A stretch of DNA of 64,000 nt from Piliocolobus tephrosceles (taxonomy: Eukaryota; Chordata; Mammalia; Primates; Cercopithecidae), in NCBI RefSeq assembly GCF_002776525.5, contig NC_045449.1, positions 4,543,509 to 4,607,508 of the forward strand. The letters are read 5' to 3'. Shown piece by piece: positions 42,901 through 54,944 of the stretch; within the stretch, counting starts at the first letter, position 1, and each line of letters opens with the position of its first letter. Under the pieces are notes generated by a model that saw nothing but the letters and a program-made list of their open reading frames with translations, was not told the DNA's origin and searched no databases. A program made the position numbers and the translations under genes.

Positions 42901-45250
42901 TTCACACTGACCCCTACCAACAGCACCGGGGCCATTTCAGGCCTTTCCCAGCCCTCACTGGAATCACCCCTACCAACTCCACCCACAGGCCCTGTCCCTA
43001 TGCAAACCCCCATTCCTCTTACTACAGCTCTCTCAGGGAATACAGCTCCTTTGGAAGAAAAGGAGATGGGTCAGGTGGGGGTCTCCCTGACCCCAGGCCC
43101 CTCTTTCTTTCATCCTCTCAGGAGACCCCTACCAGCTTCTCCAGGGGGACGGGCCTGCCCTGATGCCTCCTGTGCCCCCAGATCCACCCCGGGCTCTTTT
43201 TGGTGAGCTGGAGGGGCCCTGTGGGAGCTAGGGGTAGGGCCAGGGACCGCAGAACCAGAGCCTGGGTGGCTGTGAAGAAGCGGCCTATTAGACTAGAGGA
43301 GGTGGAGCCCAGGGACAGGTCCTCTCGTAACCCCCTCCTCCCAGGCTCATGGCAGGATTACTACACATGGCGGGGCCTCAGCTTGGACTCCCCCACAGCT
43401 GTGCTTCTCACCTACCCACTCACCGTGTACTACATCATCACCCACCTGGTGCCCCAGTCCTGTAAGGAGAGCGGAGTTGGGGGGTGGGGGGAAGGTGGGG
43501 GAGTGAGAATGGCCCACATCCTTAATGCACTGACTTCTCACCCAGTCCCTGAGCTCAACATCCAAAACAAACAATCACTGAAGATCCACGTGGTGGAGGC
43601 CGGGAAGGAGTTTGACCTTGTCATGGTGTTTTGGGTAAGTCACCCCAGGCCCGAAGGCTGGGTATTTTAGTATGGGGGTGGGCACAGGGTAGAACCCAGA
43701 TCTGGTCTTCTTTCTCTCCTTCAGGAGCTCTTGGTCCTGCTCCCCCATGTGGCCCTGGAGCTGCAGTTTGTAGGTGATGGCCTGCCCCCCGAAAGCGACC
43801 AGCAGCATTTTACCCTGCAGAGGGTGAGGGCTGAGGGGGCCCTGTTTTTCAGCCCTGACCCCTCCAGTGACCTCCTGGTCGGGCCCTGCCCTTCTGCCCC
43901 GCCCCTCACTCCCCACCTTGCCTGGTGCATCCTCCAGTTCCCTGACTTCCAGTGGCTTTTGCACCCCACTCCTGGCCCCTCAGGACGGCCCCGAGGTGTC
44001 TGTCCGTGCTGGTTCTGGCATATCAGCACGGCCCAGCTCTGGCACTAAGGAGAAGGGAGCCCACAGGGACCTGCAGATCAAGGTGTCAGCAAGGCCCTAC
44101 CACCTGCTCCAGGGGCCCAAGCCCGACCTGGTTATTGGTAAGAGCCTAGGTCTCCGGGTAGGCATGTGGGGAAGGTGGGAGAGAAGCCCACCATGGGAGC
44201 CAGCTTCTCCCTCCTCTCTGTCTGCAGGATTTAACTCCGGGTTTGGTCTCAAGGATACGTGGCTGAGCTCTCTGCCGCGGTTACAGGTGGGCAATGGGGG
44301 CAAAAGGGAACTTCTCTCCCTTCCTGGCCCCTCCCCCTCTCCTTTTCTGAAAGTCTCTGGGCTCTCCTCTTCACCATCACCTGCTCCACAAACCTGGGGA
44401 GCGCCCACGGGTCCCCCTGCCTCTCTCTGTGTCTGTCTCGGTCCTCCCCCTGCTCCCCTCCGCCCAGTCTGTCCCGGGGCTTTCAGCCCTGTCCGTCATT
44501 CTGGCTGCCGGGACGGATCTGGGGAGAGGCCTCTCAGGGCGAGTCTCGCCCCACCCCAGTCCCTCCGAGTGCCAGCCTTCTTCACCGAGAGCAGCGAGTA
44601 CGGCTGTGTGATGGACGACCAGACCATGGCGGTGGCCACTGGAGGGGGCACCAGCCCTCCCCAGCCCAACCCCTTCCGCTCCCCCTTTCGCCTCAGAGCG
44701 GCCGACAACTGCATGCCCTGGTAAGGGCCTGCGACCCTATTTCCCTCCTGACCCTTAACTTCTCTTACCCTCTGGCTCCACATCCACAAAGACCCACCTC
44801 TGCCCTGGTCCCTGCTGTCCTGGGACCCTCCTGCCCCCAGCCCAGCAACCTGCCTTCTCTGCCCCCACTAACTCGTCCCCCCATGGGAGGTCTCGACATA
44901 CCCCAGCACACCCCTCTTTAGATCTAGCTCACGGAATCTCCGCAACCCACAAAAGACCCCGCGACCCTCCAACAGACCCAACCCTGAGGCTAGCCCCACG
45001 CCCTGGAACTCAGAGGGGCAAGCCCCGCCCCTGAAGCCCCGCCCCCTGGTCCCTGACTGCGCCCCGCGCCCCCCGCAGGTACTGCAATGCCTTCATCTTC
45101 CACCTGGTTTACAAGCCTGCGCAAGGGAGCGGGGTCCGCCCGGCGCCCGGCCCCCCACCCCCGTCCCCAACTCCCTCCGCTCCTCCTGCCCTTACCCGAA
45201 GGCGCCGAGGAGAAAAGAAACCTGGGCGGGGGGCCCGCCGGCGGAGATGA
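39902..45250 (+). CDS. ZMYND15: ZMYND15, MYND zinc-finger protein (13 coding exons, 736 aa, complete)
   Basis: Coding exons: 39902-40475, 40926-41160, 41254-41409, 41674-41834, 42658-42810, 43122-43202, 43345-43461, 43546-43634, 43725-43823, 43984-44137, 44228-44286, 44560-44720, 45079-45250. All junctions are GT-AG and frame is kept through 2211 nt. The protein is a testis-enriched nuclear repressor that works with histone deacetylases and is needed for late spermatid development. It has an N-terminal conserved block (1-105), an acidic Glu/Asp run (about 109-124), and a MYND finger with C307, C310, C322, C325, C331, C335, H349 and C353. Next come a long C-terminal region without a recognised fold and a basic tail (TRRRRGEKKPGRGARRRR) that could be a nuclear signal. 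The codon of zinc ligand C322 is split by intron 3. The acidic run looks shorter than the human one I recall. A non-coding first exon ending at 39413 and an acceptor at 39871/39872 are likely. Confidence 0.96.
42020..42255 (+). mobile_element. MIR, ZMYND15 intron 4
   Basis: ccaccactaactggcagtgtg ... tcctcatctataaaag ... ggtgcctggtacactgg. Confidence 0.75.
42332..42607 (+). mobile_element. AluJ-like, ZMYND15 intron 4
   Basis: aagtctggggtt precedes and follows it; its A-tail ends 50 bp before exon 5. Confidence 0.88.
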
Positions 45251-45350
45251 ACGCTGATACCATAGTAGACCCCCTCCCAAACACTGAAAGGAAAACGTGA
45301 AAGCACTCAAGGTCGAGGGGGAGGACAGGTTGGTAAAACACGAAAAGGTA

Positions 45351-45356
45351 AATAAA
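45351..45356 (+). terminator. ZMYND15: ZMYND15 poly(A) signal
   Basis: AATAAA 101 bases past the ZMYND15 stop, giving a very short 3' UTR of about 120 nt, before the first intergenic Alu at 45440. Confidence 0.8.
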
Positions 45357-45439
45357 ATTACTTGTTTGAAACCACTGAGTCATTGACCTTTTGATTACAC
45401 GCTCATAATTGGGCCGTTAAACTGGGAAGGAAGAGAAAG

Positions 45440-45688
45440 TTTTTTTGTTTGTTTTTTGAGACGGAGTTTCCCTCTTGTCCGCTGGAGTGCAGGGGATGCG
45501 ATCTCGGCTCACTGCAACCTCTGCCTCCCAGGTTCGAGTGATTCTCCTGCCTCAGCCTCCGGAGCTGGGATTACATGCATGCGCCAGCACACCCGTCTAA
45601 TTTTTGTATTTTTAGTAGAGACAGGGTTTCGCCATATTGGCCAGGCTGGTCTCGAACTCCTGACCTCTGGTGATCCGCCCGCATCGGA
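45440..45688 (-). mobile_element. Alu, 5' truncated
   Basis: Stops at gcccgcatcgg; first repeat past ZMYND15. Confidence 0.9.
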
Positions 45689-46146
45689 AAAGGAGTTAGG
45701 GATGACTTACTTTCCCCCAGCCCCTTTTAGTCCCCTCGATGGCTGTCATTTCTTTAACTCAGAGTCAGGGATTGTGACCCTCCTTGGTAATCCCATGGCT
45801 CTCCTAATTATGTATTGACCAGTCGCTTTCCAGCCCCGGTCACCCTCAGGGACCAGCACCAAGGCAAGGAAAGACCAAGCAGCAGAAAGTGGCTTCTTCC
45901 TGGGGGCAGGGGAAGCAAACAACCTTCCGGGACCACGCAGACCCTTGGTTTGGATTCAGTGAAAGGCCCCAGGCACCCAACTCCACCTTTTCTCACCACC
46001 TCATATCCAATCATCAACTCCTGCTGAGCTGTTCTCCTGAAATCACTCCAGTCCATCAAGGTATGTCCATCCCCGCTGCAAACTCCACCATATCTCATCG
46101 CCACATTGCAGCCCAAAGTATTCCTCCTAAAAAAAAGACATCTGAG

Positions 46147-46613
46147 GGCAGGGCGCCATGGCTCACACCTGTAATCCCAACACTTTGGCAGGCCGAGGCA
46201 GGCAGATCACCTGAAGTCGGGAGTTCGAGACCAGCCTGGCCAACATAGAGAAAATCCCGTCTCTACTAAAAATACAAAATTAGCCGGGCATGGTGGCACA
46301 TGCCTGTAATCCCAGCTACTCAAGAAGCTGAGGCAGGAGAGAATCATTTGAACCTGGGAGGCGGAGGTTGCGGTGAGCCAAGATCGTGCCATTGCACTCC
46401 AGCCTGGGTAACAAGAGCAAGACTCGTCTCAAAAAAAAAAGAAAGAAAAAAATTTAACCAGGTGTGGTAGCACGTGCCTGTAATCCCAGCTACTCAGGTG
46501 GTTGAAGCAGGAGAATCACTTGAACCTGGGAGGTGGAGGTTGCAGCCAAGATCCACTGCACTCCAGCCTGGGCTACAGAGTGAGGCTCTGTCTCAAAAAA
46601 AAAAAAAAAAAAA
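46147..46613 (+). mobile_element. Three-armed Alu
   Basis: A dimer (46147-46452) followed by an extra right arm (46453-46613); aaagacatctga / aaagacgtctga bounds all three. Confidence 0.82.
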
Positions 46614-47128
46614 AGACGTCTGACCTCATTTCTCCCTTGCTTCAGTCCCTTCAGTGACTTCCCTTAGCTCTTACAGTGTGGGCTGCCTTAATGATTTCAG
46701 TCACTAAGTATAGAAAGGGAAAGACAGAGGAGAAATCCGGGAGATACCACCTTAACCAAGGGACTAAGGTGAACAATTAAGTCCTGTTGATGTTACTCTT
46801 AAGTCTCTTTCATTTTATAACATACCTCCTTGACTTTTATTTTTTATTTCATGACACTGATTTGGCAAGACGCAGAATCATTTGTCCTGTAGAATGTTCC
46901 TCACTCTGGAGCTGGCTGATTACTTCCTCAGGGCGTTTTTAATGTGTTCATTTATCTTCTTCAGCTCCTGTCAACGGGTAGTTAGAAGATGGAGATGACA
47001 AGGCTCTGCTGATGTGGTCCCTGCCAGTCTCTGCAGGCTGATCTCATGCCATTTCCTTCCCCTGTCAACTCTGCATCCAGAGGCTTCTAAATAAGGATGC
47101 ACTCTCTCACTGTGGAACTTCCCATGTG
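46614..47128. other. Unassigned spacer with old-repeat remnants
   Basis: tgtcctgtagaatgttcctc and neighbouring pieces look like old interspersed repeats; no gene. Confidence 0.45.
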
Positions 47129-47434
47129 CTTTTTGTTTTGTTTTGTTTTTGAGACGGAGTTTCACTCTTATTGCCCAGGCTGGAGTGCAGTGGTACGATC
47201 TTGGCTCACTGCAACCTCTGCCTCCCAGGTTCAAGTGATTCTCCTGCCTCATACTCCCCAGTAGCTGGGACTACAGGTGCCCGCCGCCACGCCCAGCTAA
47301 TTTTTTTTATATTTAGTAGAGATGGGGTTTCACCATCTTGGCCAGGCTGGTCTCGAACTCCTGACCTCAGGTGATCCACCTGCCTCGGCCTCCCAAAGTG
47401 CTGGGATTACAGGTATGAGCCACCGCTCCTGGCC
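47129..47434 (-). mobile_element. Alu, perfect 13-bp TSD
   Basis: gaacttcccatgt on both sides. Confidence 0.94.
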
Positions 47435-47439
47435 AGAAC

Positions 47440-47735
47440 TTCCCATGTTCTTGCTCAACTAATTCTTAGCCTAGGTGGCAGCTTAAATGTCACTTCCTTA
47501 GGAAAGGAAGAATTTCCTGACCCCCATATGAGGTTAGACACCCCTCTCCCTATTAAGCCCTTATAGCACCTTGCATATCCCCTTTGATGACCTTTATCAC
47601 ACTTATAATTTCTTGTCTACCCTTTCAACTGTCAACCCAGAGGGGACGGGTGCTACCTCTATCCCCCAGGCTCTAGCCTGGCCAGGCATATGGCAGCATA
47701 CAGTAGGAGCTCATTAACTGCTTATCAGATTGCTT
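47440..47735 (+). mobile_element. L2 fossil
   Basis: ggcagcttaaatgtcacttcc ... ggcatatggcagcatacagtagg (L2 3' order). Confidence 0.65.
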
Positions 47736-48156
47736 TTCCCCCATACTTTCCACCCTCCCTCCTCATCTTTTCTCTCAGCTTCACCTCCTACAGCCGGAAA
47801 GGGGAAGTCTGGGTCTCTGGTGGACTGATGAAAAATAGAACTTTTCACCACTCCCTTGGCCAAAAAATAATCTTTTCGTAATTCCTGACATCTATTACAC
47901 AACAATAGGAAAGGATGTGGTTATCTCCCAGCGGGGGTTAATAAGGATTTGTTTATTCATTTTAACTGGACTGCTCATTTTTCTTCCATGAACACAAGTA
48001 CTTTTGTAATAAAAATGCTTAATATACAAATTGCTCTTTAATAATTCACTTACCAACTATTGACTGAATGCACAAGGCTTTGTGCCGAACCTTAGCGACG
48101 CAACGAGGGAAAAAGACATATATGGTCTCTGCCTCCATAAAGCTTACATTTTAGGG

Positions 48157-48796
48157 CAGGGATCAGTAAACTACAGCTTCCAGCATTTACTTCCAGGATA
48201 CAGTAAACAAAATGTAGCCCACCTTTTGTTTTTGCATGGCTCGTAAGCTAATAAGAAGATTTCACGGCAGGGCATGGTGGCTGACGCCTGTAATCCCAGC
48301 ACTTTGGGAGGTCAAGGTGGGCGGATCATTAGGACAGGAGATCGAGACCATCCTGGCTAACCTGGTGAAAGCCCGTCTCTACCAAAAATACAAAAATAAA
48401 AAATTAGCCGGGCGCGGTGGCGGGCGCCTGTAGTCCCAGCTACTCAGGAGGCTGAGGTGAGAGAATGGCGTGAACCCAGGAGGCGGAGCTTGCAGTGAGC
48501 CGAGATTGCACCACTGCACTCCAGCCTGGGCAACAGAGTGAGACTCCGTCTCAGAAAAAAAAAAAAAAAAAAAAAAAAAAGAGTTCATGAGAAAATTATT
48601 CCAAATTCGAATTACAGTGTCCATAAATTTATATTGAAGCAGAGCCACAGCCATCTCTTTATGTATTGTCCGTGGTTACTTTCAGGATGCAAATGGCAGG
48701 GTTTGAGTGCTGCAGTTGCAGCAGAAACACTACATGACCTAGAAAGTCTGAAATATTTATGAACAGGCCCTTTGCAGAAAGTCTGCCAACCCCTAG
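48157..48796. mobile_element. hAT-like DNA transposon fossil split by an Alu
   Basis: Ends cagggatcagtaaact and agtctgccaacccctag form inverted termini; interior ttgaagcagagccacagcca and aaatatttatgaacaggccc are typical of a non-autonomous hAT family. Confidence 0.65.
48267..48580 (+). mobile_element. AluY inside the hAT fossil
   Basis: Ends with about 26 A. Confidence 0.92.
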
Positions 48797-49046
48797 TCCA
48801 GGACAAGATTTCCAAAATGCAGGTTTATACAATTTTCTGTGGGTCATGAAGTCAATTTAGTGAGCCTCAAGCAGCATCTTTTTTTAATGAAATAGAATAG
48901 ATAAAAATATGTGTCACATGTACAATTAATAACTATTTTGTGAAGCATTTGTTTTACTTATACATACAATATATGCTTATGTGTATGTGCTGCATTCTGA
49001 TGTAAAATGTATTTCTTACTGTGGACCATGTTCAAAACATCTGAAA

Positions 49047-49175
49047 GGCTGGGTGCAGTGGCCTGTAAATCCAGCACTTTGGGAGGCTGAGGTTGTAGGA
49101 TCACTTGAGGTCAGGAGTTCAAGACCAGCCTGGGCAACATATTGAGACTTCATCTCTACTTAAAAAAAAAAAAAT
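49047..49175 (+). mobile_element. Alu left monomer
   Basis: catctgaaag / aatctgaaag TSD around a single arm. Confidence 0.85.
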
Positions 49176-49398
49176 CTGAAAGTGTCTGGCTTAGTGGGAA
49201 GCCTGGAATAAACAGAGAAGTAACCAGAAAATAACGGTACAGTGTAATTGGTGCAATAATGAGTTACAGACTCTTAGGGGTATATCAGAGGCACTTAAGA
49301 CAGCCTCACAGCTGTCAGCAAAGGCTACCACGAGGAAATGACATCCAACCAGTGACCTGAAGGACACGCAGGAGTTAGACATGTAAAGAAGAGAAGAG

Positions 49399-49695
49399 CC
49401 ACCGAGCGCGGTGGCTCACGCCTCTAATCCCAGCACTTTGCGAGGCTGAGGTGGGTGGATCTCGAGGTCAGGAGTTCAAGATCAGCTTGGCCAAGATGGT
49501 GAAACCCTGTCTCTACTAAAAATACAAAAATTATCTGGGCGTGGTAGCAGACACCTGTAATGCCGGCTACTCGGGAGGCTGAGGCAGAGAATGGCGTGAA
49601 CCTGTGAGGCAGAGGTTGCAGTGAGCCAAGATTGCACCACTGCACTCCAGCCTGGGCAACACAGCAAGACTCCATCTCAAAAAAAAAAAAAAAAA
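49399..49695 (+). mobile_element. Alu, full length
   Basis: gccaccgagcgcggtggct start; A17 tail. Confidence 0.91.
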
Positions 49696-49999
49696 GAAGT
49701 GTGGTGGGATGGGAAGGGCAGCATGGTTCTGTTTGGGAAGCTAGTCTCAACCCCGCCTCATGGACTGATGTCTGAGCCCTACAAGAGGAACCACAGGCAG
49801 AGGCTGAAGGAGGAGTCGCTGTATAGAGCCTCTGGAAGGTCAGCAGGGCACAAACACCACAGCACAGCACCTGAATCCCTGGAATCAGTGTCACACAGGG
49901 AGGGGGATCCCCCATTTCTCAGGGGACACAGTGTGGTTTTGAGAGGCATTGAGAATCTCAAGGAACCCCAAATTGTGGCTCTGTATGATTTCAATATTT

Positions 50000-50310
50000 T
50001 TTCTTTTTTCTTTTTTTTTTTTTTTTTTTTTTGAGACAGTTTCGCTCTTGTTGCCTAGGCTGGAGTGCAATGGTGCAATCTCAGCTCACTGCAACCTCCA
50101 CCTCCCAGGTTCAAGCGATTCTCCTGCCTCAGCCTCCATTGTAGCTGGGATTATAGGCATGCGTCACCATGCCCGGCTAATTTTGTATTTTTAATACAGA
50201 TAGGGTTTCACCATGTTGCCCAGGCTGGTCTCGAACTCCCAACCTCAGGGGATCCACCTCCTTGGCCTCCCAAAGTGCTGAGATTAAGGCATGAGCCACT
50301 GTGCCTGGAC
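50000..50310 (-). mobile_element. Alu, full length
   Basis: atttcaatatttt / atgtcaatttttt flanks. Confidence 0.91.
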
Positions 50311-50659
50311 AATGTCAATTTTTTAAGATATATTGGGGTTGGTTTGATAGCCCGGGATATATGCACTCTCTTGGTATCTGTTGCATGAGTACTTGGATAG
50401 GTATTCTCCGGTCATTGCGTAGAATGATCTGTAAGTATTTACTGCATCCTGTTTATGATGTTGTTGAGTTCTTCTGTCTCCTTACTGGTTTTTGTCTAGT
50501 TATTCAAACAATTGCTGACAGGTGAACCATGAACTATGAATTTAAACAAATCTGGTTTGAACCTGGACTCATCTGGTTACTAACTGAGTGGTCATGAGCA
50601 GATTTAGAATTAAAGTCTGGAGAAACTCTTCTGAGATCCAAACTTTACTGGTCTGACAT

Positions 50660-50905
50660 GGAAATTACTAGTAGCAAACATTCATATAGCGCTTACTCTG
50701 TGCCAGACTGTGTTCTAATCACTTGGCATTTATCAGTCTATTGCTCAGACAACAAACTTAAGTCAGGTGTTATTATATTACCCCCCATTTTACAGATGAG
50801 AAAACTGAGGCACAGGGAGGTGAAGATAATGTAACAAGTAGGCTGTGAACAAATACAGGCAATCTGGCTCTAGAATATGCACTTTTAACCCCTTCACCAT
50901 ACTGC
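50660..50905 (-). mobile_element. MIR
   Basis: Near-complete reverse MIR: gcgcttactctgtgccag ... cccattttacagatgag. Confidence 0.8.
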
Positions 50906-50999
50906 TTCTGGGAAAATGAGGCAATTTCCTGGGATAGTTAAGAAATGTTTGCTAGGGAAGCCTTTCCTTCCCAGAAGCCTGTCTCTGTCTCACTCTCTC

Positions 51000-51293
51000 T
51001 TTTTTTTTCCTTTTTGGGACATACTCTTGCTCTGTCATCCAGGCTGGAGTATAGTGGTGGGATCTCAGCTCATTGCAACCTCCACCTCCCAGGTTCAAGA
51101 GATTCTCATGCCTCAGCCTCCCAAGTAACTGGGACTACAGACACACACCACTGCACCAGGCTAATTTCCGTATTTTTAGTAGAGATGGGGTTTCACCATG
51201 TTATCCAGGCTGGTCTTGAACTCCTGACCTCAGAGGATCTGCTTGCCTCGGTCTCCCAAAGCAGGATTATGGGCATGAGCCACTGCGCCTGGC
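51000..51293 (-). mobile_element. Alu
   Basis: First of two minus Alus joined by a (CT)n spacer. Confidence 0.91.
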
Positions 51294-51299
51294 CTCTCT

Positions 51300-51589
51300 C
51301 TCTCTTTGAGACAGGGTCTCACTCTGTTGCCCAGGCTGCAGTGCAGTGATGTGGTCTTGGCTCACTGCAGCCCCAACCTCCCGGACTCAGGTGATTCTCC
51401 AACTCAGCCTCCCGAGTAGCTGGGACTACAGGTGCACAACACCACACCTGGCTAATTTTTTGTATTTTTAGTAGAGACAGGGTTTTTGCTATGTTGCTCA
51501 GGCTGGTCTCAAACTCCTGGCCTCAAGCAATCCTCCTGCCTCAGCCTCCCAAAGTGCTGTGATTGTAGGCACCATCCTCCTCGCCCAGC
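51300..51589 (-). mobile_element. Alu
   Basis: Second of the pair; lacks a poly-T tail, having ctctctctttgagac instead. Confidence 0.9.
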
Positions 51590-51780
51590 TGGAGCCATTC
51601 TCTCTTATACTAGGCATTGATGATTGGCCATGCAAAGAATCAGAAACACTCTGTCAAGTTTTCTTTGAAATATATTAAGGAACTTAAGGGAGACCCACAG
51701 GGCTCCAAGAGCTTCAGGTAAGATCTCTACTGCCCACTTCACCACTACAATGGGAGATGGAGTCGAACATGATAAAGTTT

Positions 51781-52090
51781 GCTGGGCACAGTGGCTTACG
51801 CCTGCAATCCCAGAACTTTGGGAATCCAAGGCGGGTGGATCTCTGAGGTCAGGAGTTCGAGACCAGCGTGACCCATATGGTAAAACCCTGTCTCTACTAA
51901 AAATACAAAAATTAGCTGGACGTGGTGGCACATGCCTATAATCCCAGCTACTCAGGAGGCTGATGAGGCAGGAGAATTGCTTGAACCTGGGAGGTGGAGG
52001 TTTCAGTGAACCAAGATCGTGCCACTGCATTCCAGCCTGGGCGACAGAGTGAAACTCCATCTCAAAAAAAAAAAAAAAAAAAAAAAAAAA
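51781..52090 (+). mobile_element. Alu, full length
   Basis: gataaagttt / gataaaattt flanks; A28 tail. Confidence 0.92.
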
Positions 52091-52317
52091 GATAAAATTT
52101 GAGGCTTAGGGGTCCACATCACCTGAGTTTAAATCAAGGCTCCCAACTTAACTTCATATGCTGGATAAGGGACTCAACCTCTCTGTGTCTGTCTCCTTAC
52201 CTGTAAAATGGGGTATTAACTGTACTTATTCCACAGAACTTGTGAGGACAAAGGCAATTAATAAATGCAAATTCTTAGAAGAGTTCTCAGCATGGTAAGT
52301 ATTTAATAAATGGTATA

Positions 52318-52665
52318 GGCCAGGCGTGGTGGCTCATGCCTGTAATCCCAGCAGTTTGGGAGGCCGAAGCCGGTGGATCACAAGGTCAGGAGATCGAGAC
52401 CATCCTGGCCAACATGGTGAAACCCTGTCTCTATTAAAAATAGAAAAAGCTCTGCCTTCCAGGTTCACACCATTCTCCTGCCTCAGCCTCCTGAGTAGCT
52501 GGGACTACAGGCGCCTGCCACCATACTCGGCTAATTTTTTTGTATTTTTAGTAGAGACGGGGTTTCACTGTGTTAGCCTGGATGGTCTCAATCTCCTGAC
52601 CTCGTGATCCGCTCACCTTGGCCTCCCAAAGTGCTGGGATTACAGGCATGAGCCACTGTGCCTGG
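52318..52665. mobile_element. Head-to-head Alu chimera
   Basis: Plus left arm 52318-52448 (to aaaatagaaaaa) joined directly to a minus Alu 52449-52665 (from gctctgccttccaggttc). Confidence 0.87.
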
Positions 52666-52668
52666 CCT

Positions 52669-52840
52669 TTTTAAAAATTTTTTTAATTTATTTTTTTTAG
52701 AGGGAGTCACTCTGTTGCCCAGGCTAGAGTACAGTGGCTGATTTCAGCTCACTGCGACCTCCATCTCCTGGGTTCAAGAATTCTCCTCCCTCAGTCTCTC
52801 AAGTAGCTGAGACTGCAGGTGCCTGCCACCACATGCAGCT

Positions 52841-52891
<51 letters not shown>

Positions 52892-53303
52892 GATGGAGTT
52901 TTGCTCTGTCGCCCAGGCTGGAGTGCAGTGGCCAGATCTCAGCTCACTGCAAGCTCCTCCTCCCGGGTTTACGCCATTCTCCTGCCTCAGCCTCCCGAGG
53001 AGCTGGGACTACAGGCGCCTGCCACCACGCCCGGCTAATTATTTTTTTGTATTTTTTTAGTAGAGATGGGGTTTCACCGTGTTAGCCAGGATGGTCTCGA
53101 GCTCCTGACCTCGTGATCTGCCTGTCTCGGCCCCCCAAAGTGCTGGGATTACAGTCTTGAGCCATACATGCAGCTGATTTTTATATTTTAGTTGAGACGG
53201 GGTTTCACCATGCTGGTCAGGCTGGTCTCAAACTCCTGACCTCAAATGATCCGCCTGCCTCAACCTGCCAAAGTGCTGGGATTACAGGCGTGAGCCACCA
53301 CAC
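52669..53303 (-). mobile_element. Outer Alu
   Basis: Parts 52669-52842 and 53164-53303; resumes at the duplicated acatgcagct. Confidence 0.88.
52843..53163 (-). mobile_element. Inner AluY with a 46-base T tail
   Basis: T46 at about 52843-52888 is the longest homopolymer in the window; acatgcagct(a/g)atttt flanks. Confidence 0.9.
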
Positions 53304-53802
53304 CAGTGTGATATTTGTCTTTCTGTGCCAAAGCATCTTTAAAGCACATGCCAACAGATTGTGCCATCCATTGACCCTCCTTGTTGCAATCATCTTCCAA
53401 CATCTACTAGCTTCATCAAAGGCTTAAGCATTTGGCTTAAATTTACATTTCCACCATTAATCACGTTTCTATTTGTGTGGACTCAGACATCCACCTAGGC
53501 AATCCAAGCAACACCGCCACCCCCACTCAGTTCCTTGTCCTCTGCACTTCAGTACAAATTTTTCCTCCACCCCACCTCAGCCACGCACTCCCACGGTCAA
53601 ACCCTAGACCCTGTGGTGATCAGTAACAGCCCATTCCAACCTCCTGATGACGGACGTCCCACCAGTATCCACCTTTTTATTCCCTTCTCTGGTACCCTCA
53701 CACTGACAGTCCTTCACCTCTCAGGCTCTGTAGTCCATGTACCATTCCACATTTCCACTGTCCATCACCTTCTTCTTGTCGTCACATCTCCCCCCCACTC
53801 AG

Positions 53803-54005
53803 TTTTTTGGTTTGTTTTTTTGAGACAAGGTCGAGCAGCTGAGACTAAGGCACATGCCACTGTGCCTGGGTAATTTTTGTATTTTTAGTAGAGCCGAGGT
53901 TTCACCATGTTGTCCAGGCTGGTCTTGAACTCCTGAGCGAAGGTGATGCACCTGCCTCGGCCTCCCAAAGTGCTGGGATTCCAGGCGTGAGCCACTGTGC
54001 CCAGC
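53803..54005 (-). mobile_element. Alu, internally deleted
   Basis: Right arm nearly absent (gacaaggtcgagcagctgag). Confidence 0.85.
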
Positions 54006-54180
54006 TGGTTTACTTGTTTATTACCTACCTCTCCCACCAGAATCCCCAGAATGTGGAACAACGCCTGGTATAAAGTGAATACTCCATATCCATCTTTCTG
54101 GTGTGAAAGAAAGGAGAGAGCGAAGAGAGAAAGAAGTAACAAGCAAGTAAGCAAAAAACCTCAGAAAAAATGGTTTTGGT

Positions 54181-54472
54181 GGCCGGACGAGGTGGCTCAC
54201 GCCTGTAATCCTAGCACTTTGGGAGGCCGAGGCGGGTGGATCACCTGAGGTCAGGAGTTCGAGACCAGCCTGACCAACATGGAGAAACTCCATCTCTACT
54301 AAAAATACAAAATTAGCCAGGCGTGGTGGTGCATGCCTGTAATCTCAGCTACTCAGGAGACTGAGGCAGGAGAATCACTTGAACCGGGGAGGGAGAGCCT
54401 GCAGTGAGCTTAGATCACACCATTGCACTCCAGCCTGGGCAACAAGAAAGAAACTCCATCTGAAAACAGAAA
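54181..54472 (+). mobile_element. Alu, full length
   Basis: aaatggttttggt / aaaggttttggtt flanks. Confidence 0.92.
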
Positions 54473-54645
54473 AAGGTTTTGGTTAAAGCCATCTTAAATC
54501 ATTAGCTCTTCCTATCTGCATGTTTCGACAACCACATTGATCGTGTCGCATGGCAGTTACAACCAGAGAACTAAGCAGGCCTCCTCAGTGCAAGCCCCAG
54601 CTTGATTAACTTCTGCTGTGTAGTCTTAGGCAAGTCACTTTATTT

Positions 54646-54823
54646 AAAAAAAAAAAAAAAAAAGGCCGGGTGCAGTGGACTTTTTTTGTCTCTTAAAAAA
54701 AAAATACAGACAGGGGTCTCCCTATGTTGCCCAGGCTGGTCTTAAACTCCTTAGCTCAAGGGATCCTCCCCATCTCCGCCTCCCAAAGTGCTGGGATTAC
54801 AGGTGCGAGTCACCACACCTGGC
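54646..54823 (-). mobile_element. Rearranged Alu with inverted 5' stub
   Basis: A19 plus ggccgggtgcagtgg (plus strand) precede a minus-strand left arm; ggcaagtcactt / ggcaactcactt bounds the whole. Confidence 0.78.
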
Positions 54824-54944
54824 CAGGCAACTCACTTCAACTCTGAGCCACATCCACTCATTCAACAATATTTACTGAGTACCTACTCAGCAACAGGGTG
54901 CTACCCTAGGTTGGTTGTGAGGATGATATAAAATAAGTATGAGA

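Noticed and set aside
43200..43670. Separate 156-codon gene inside ZMYND15
   Set aside because: It is ZMYND15 exons 7-8 read through introns; the spliced frame explains it.
48157..48796. Active DNA transposon
   Set aside because: It has inverted ends but no transposase ORF, is diverged, and is broken by a young Alu.
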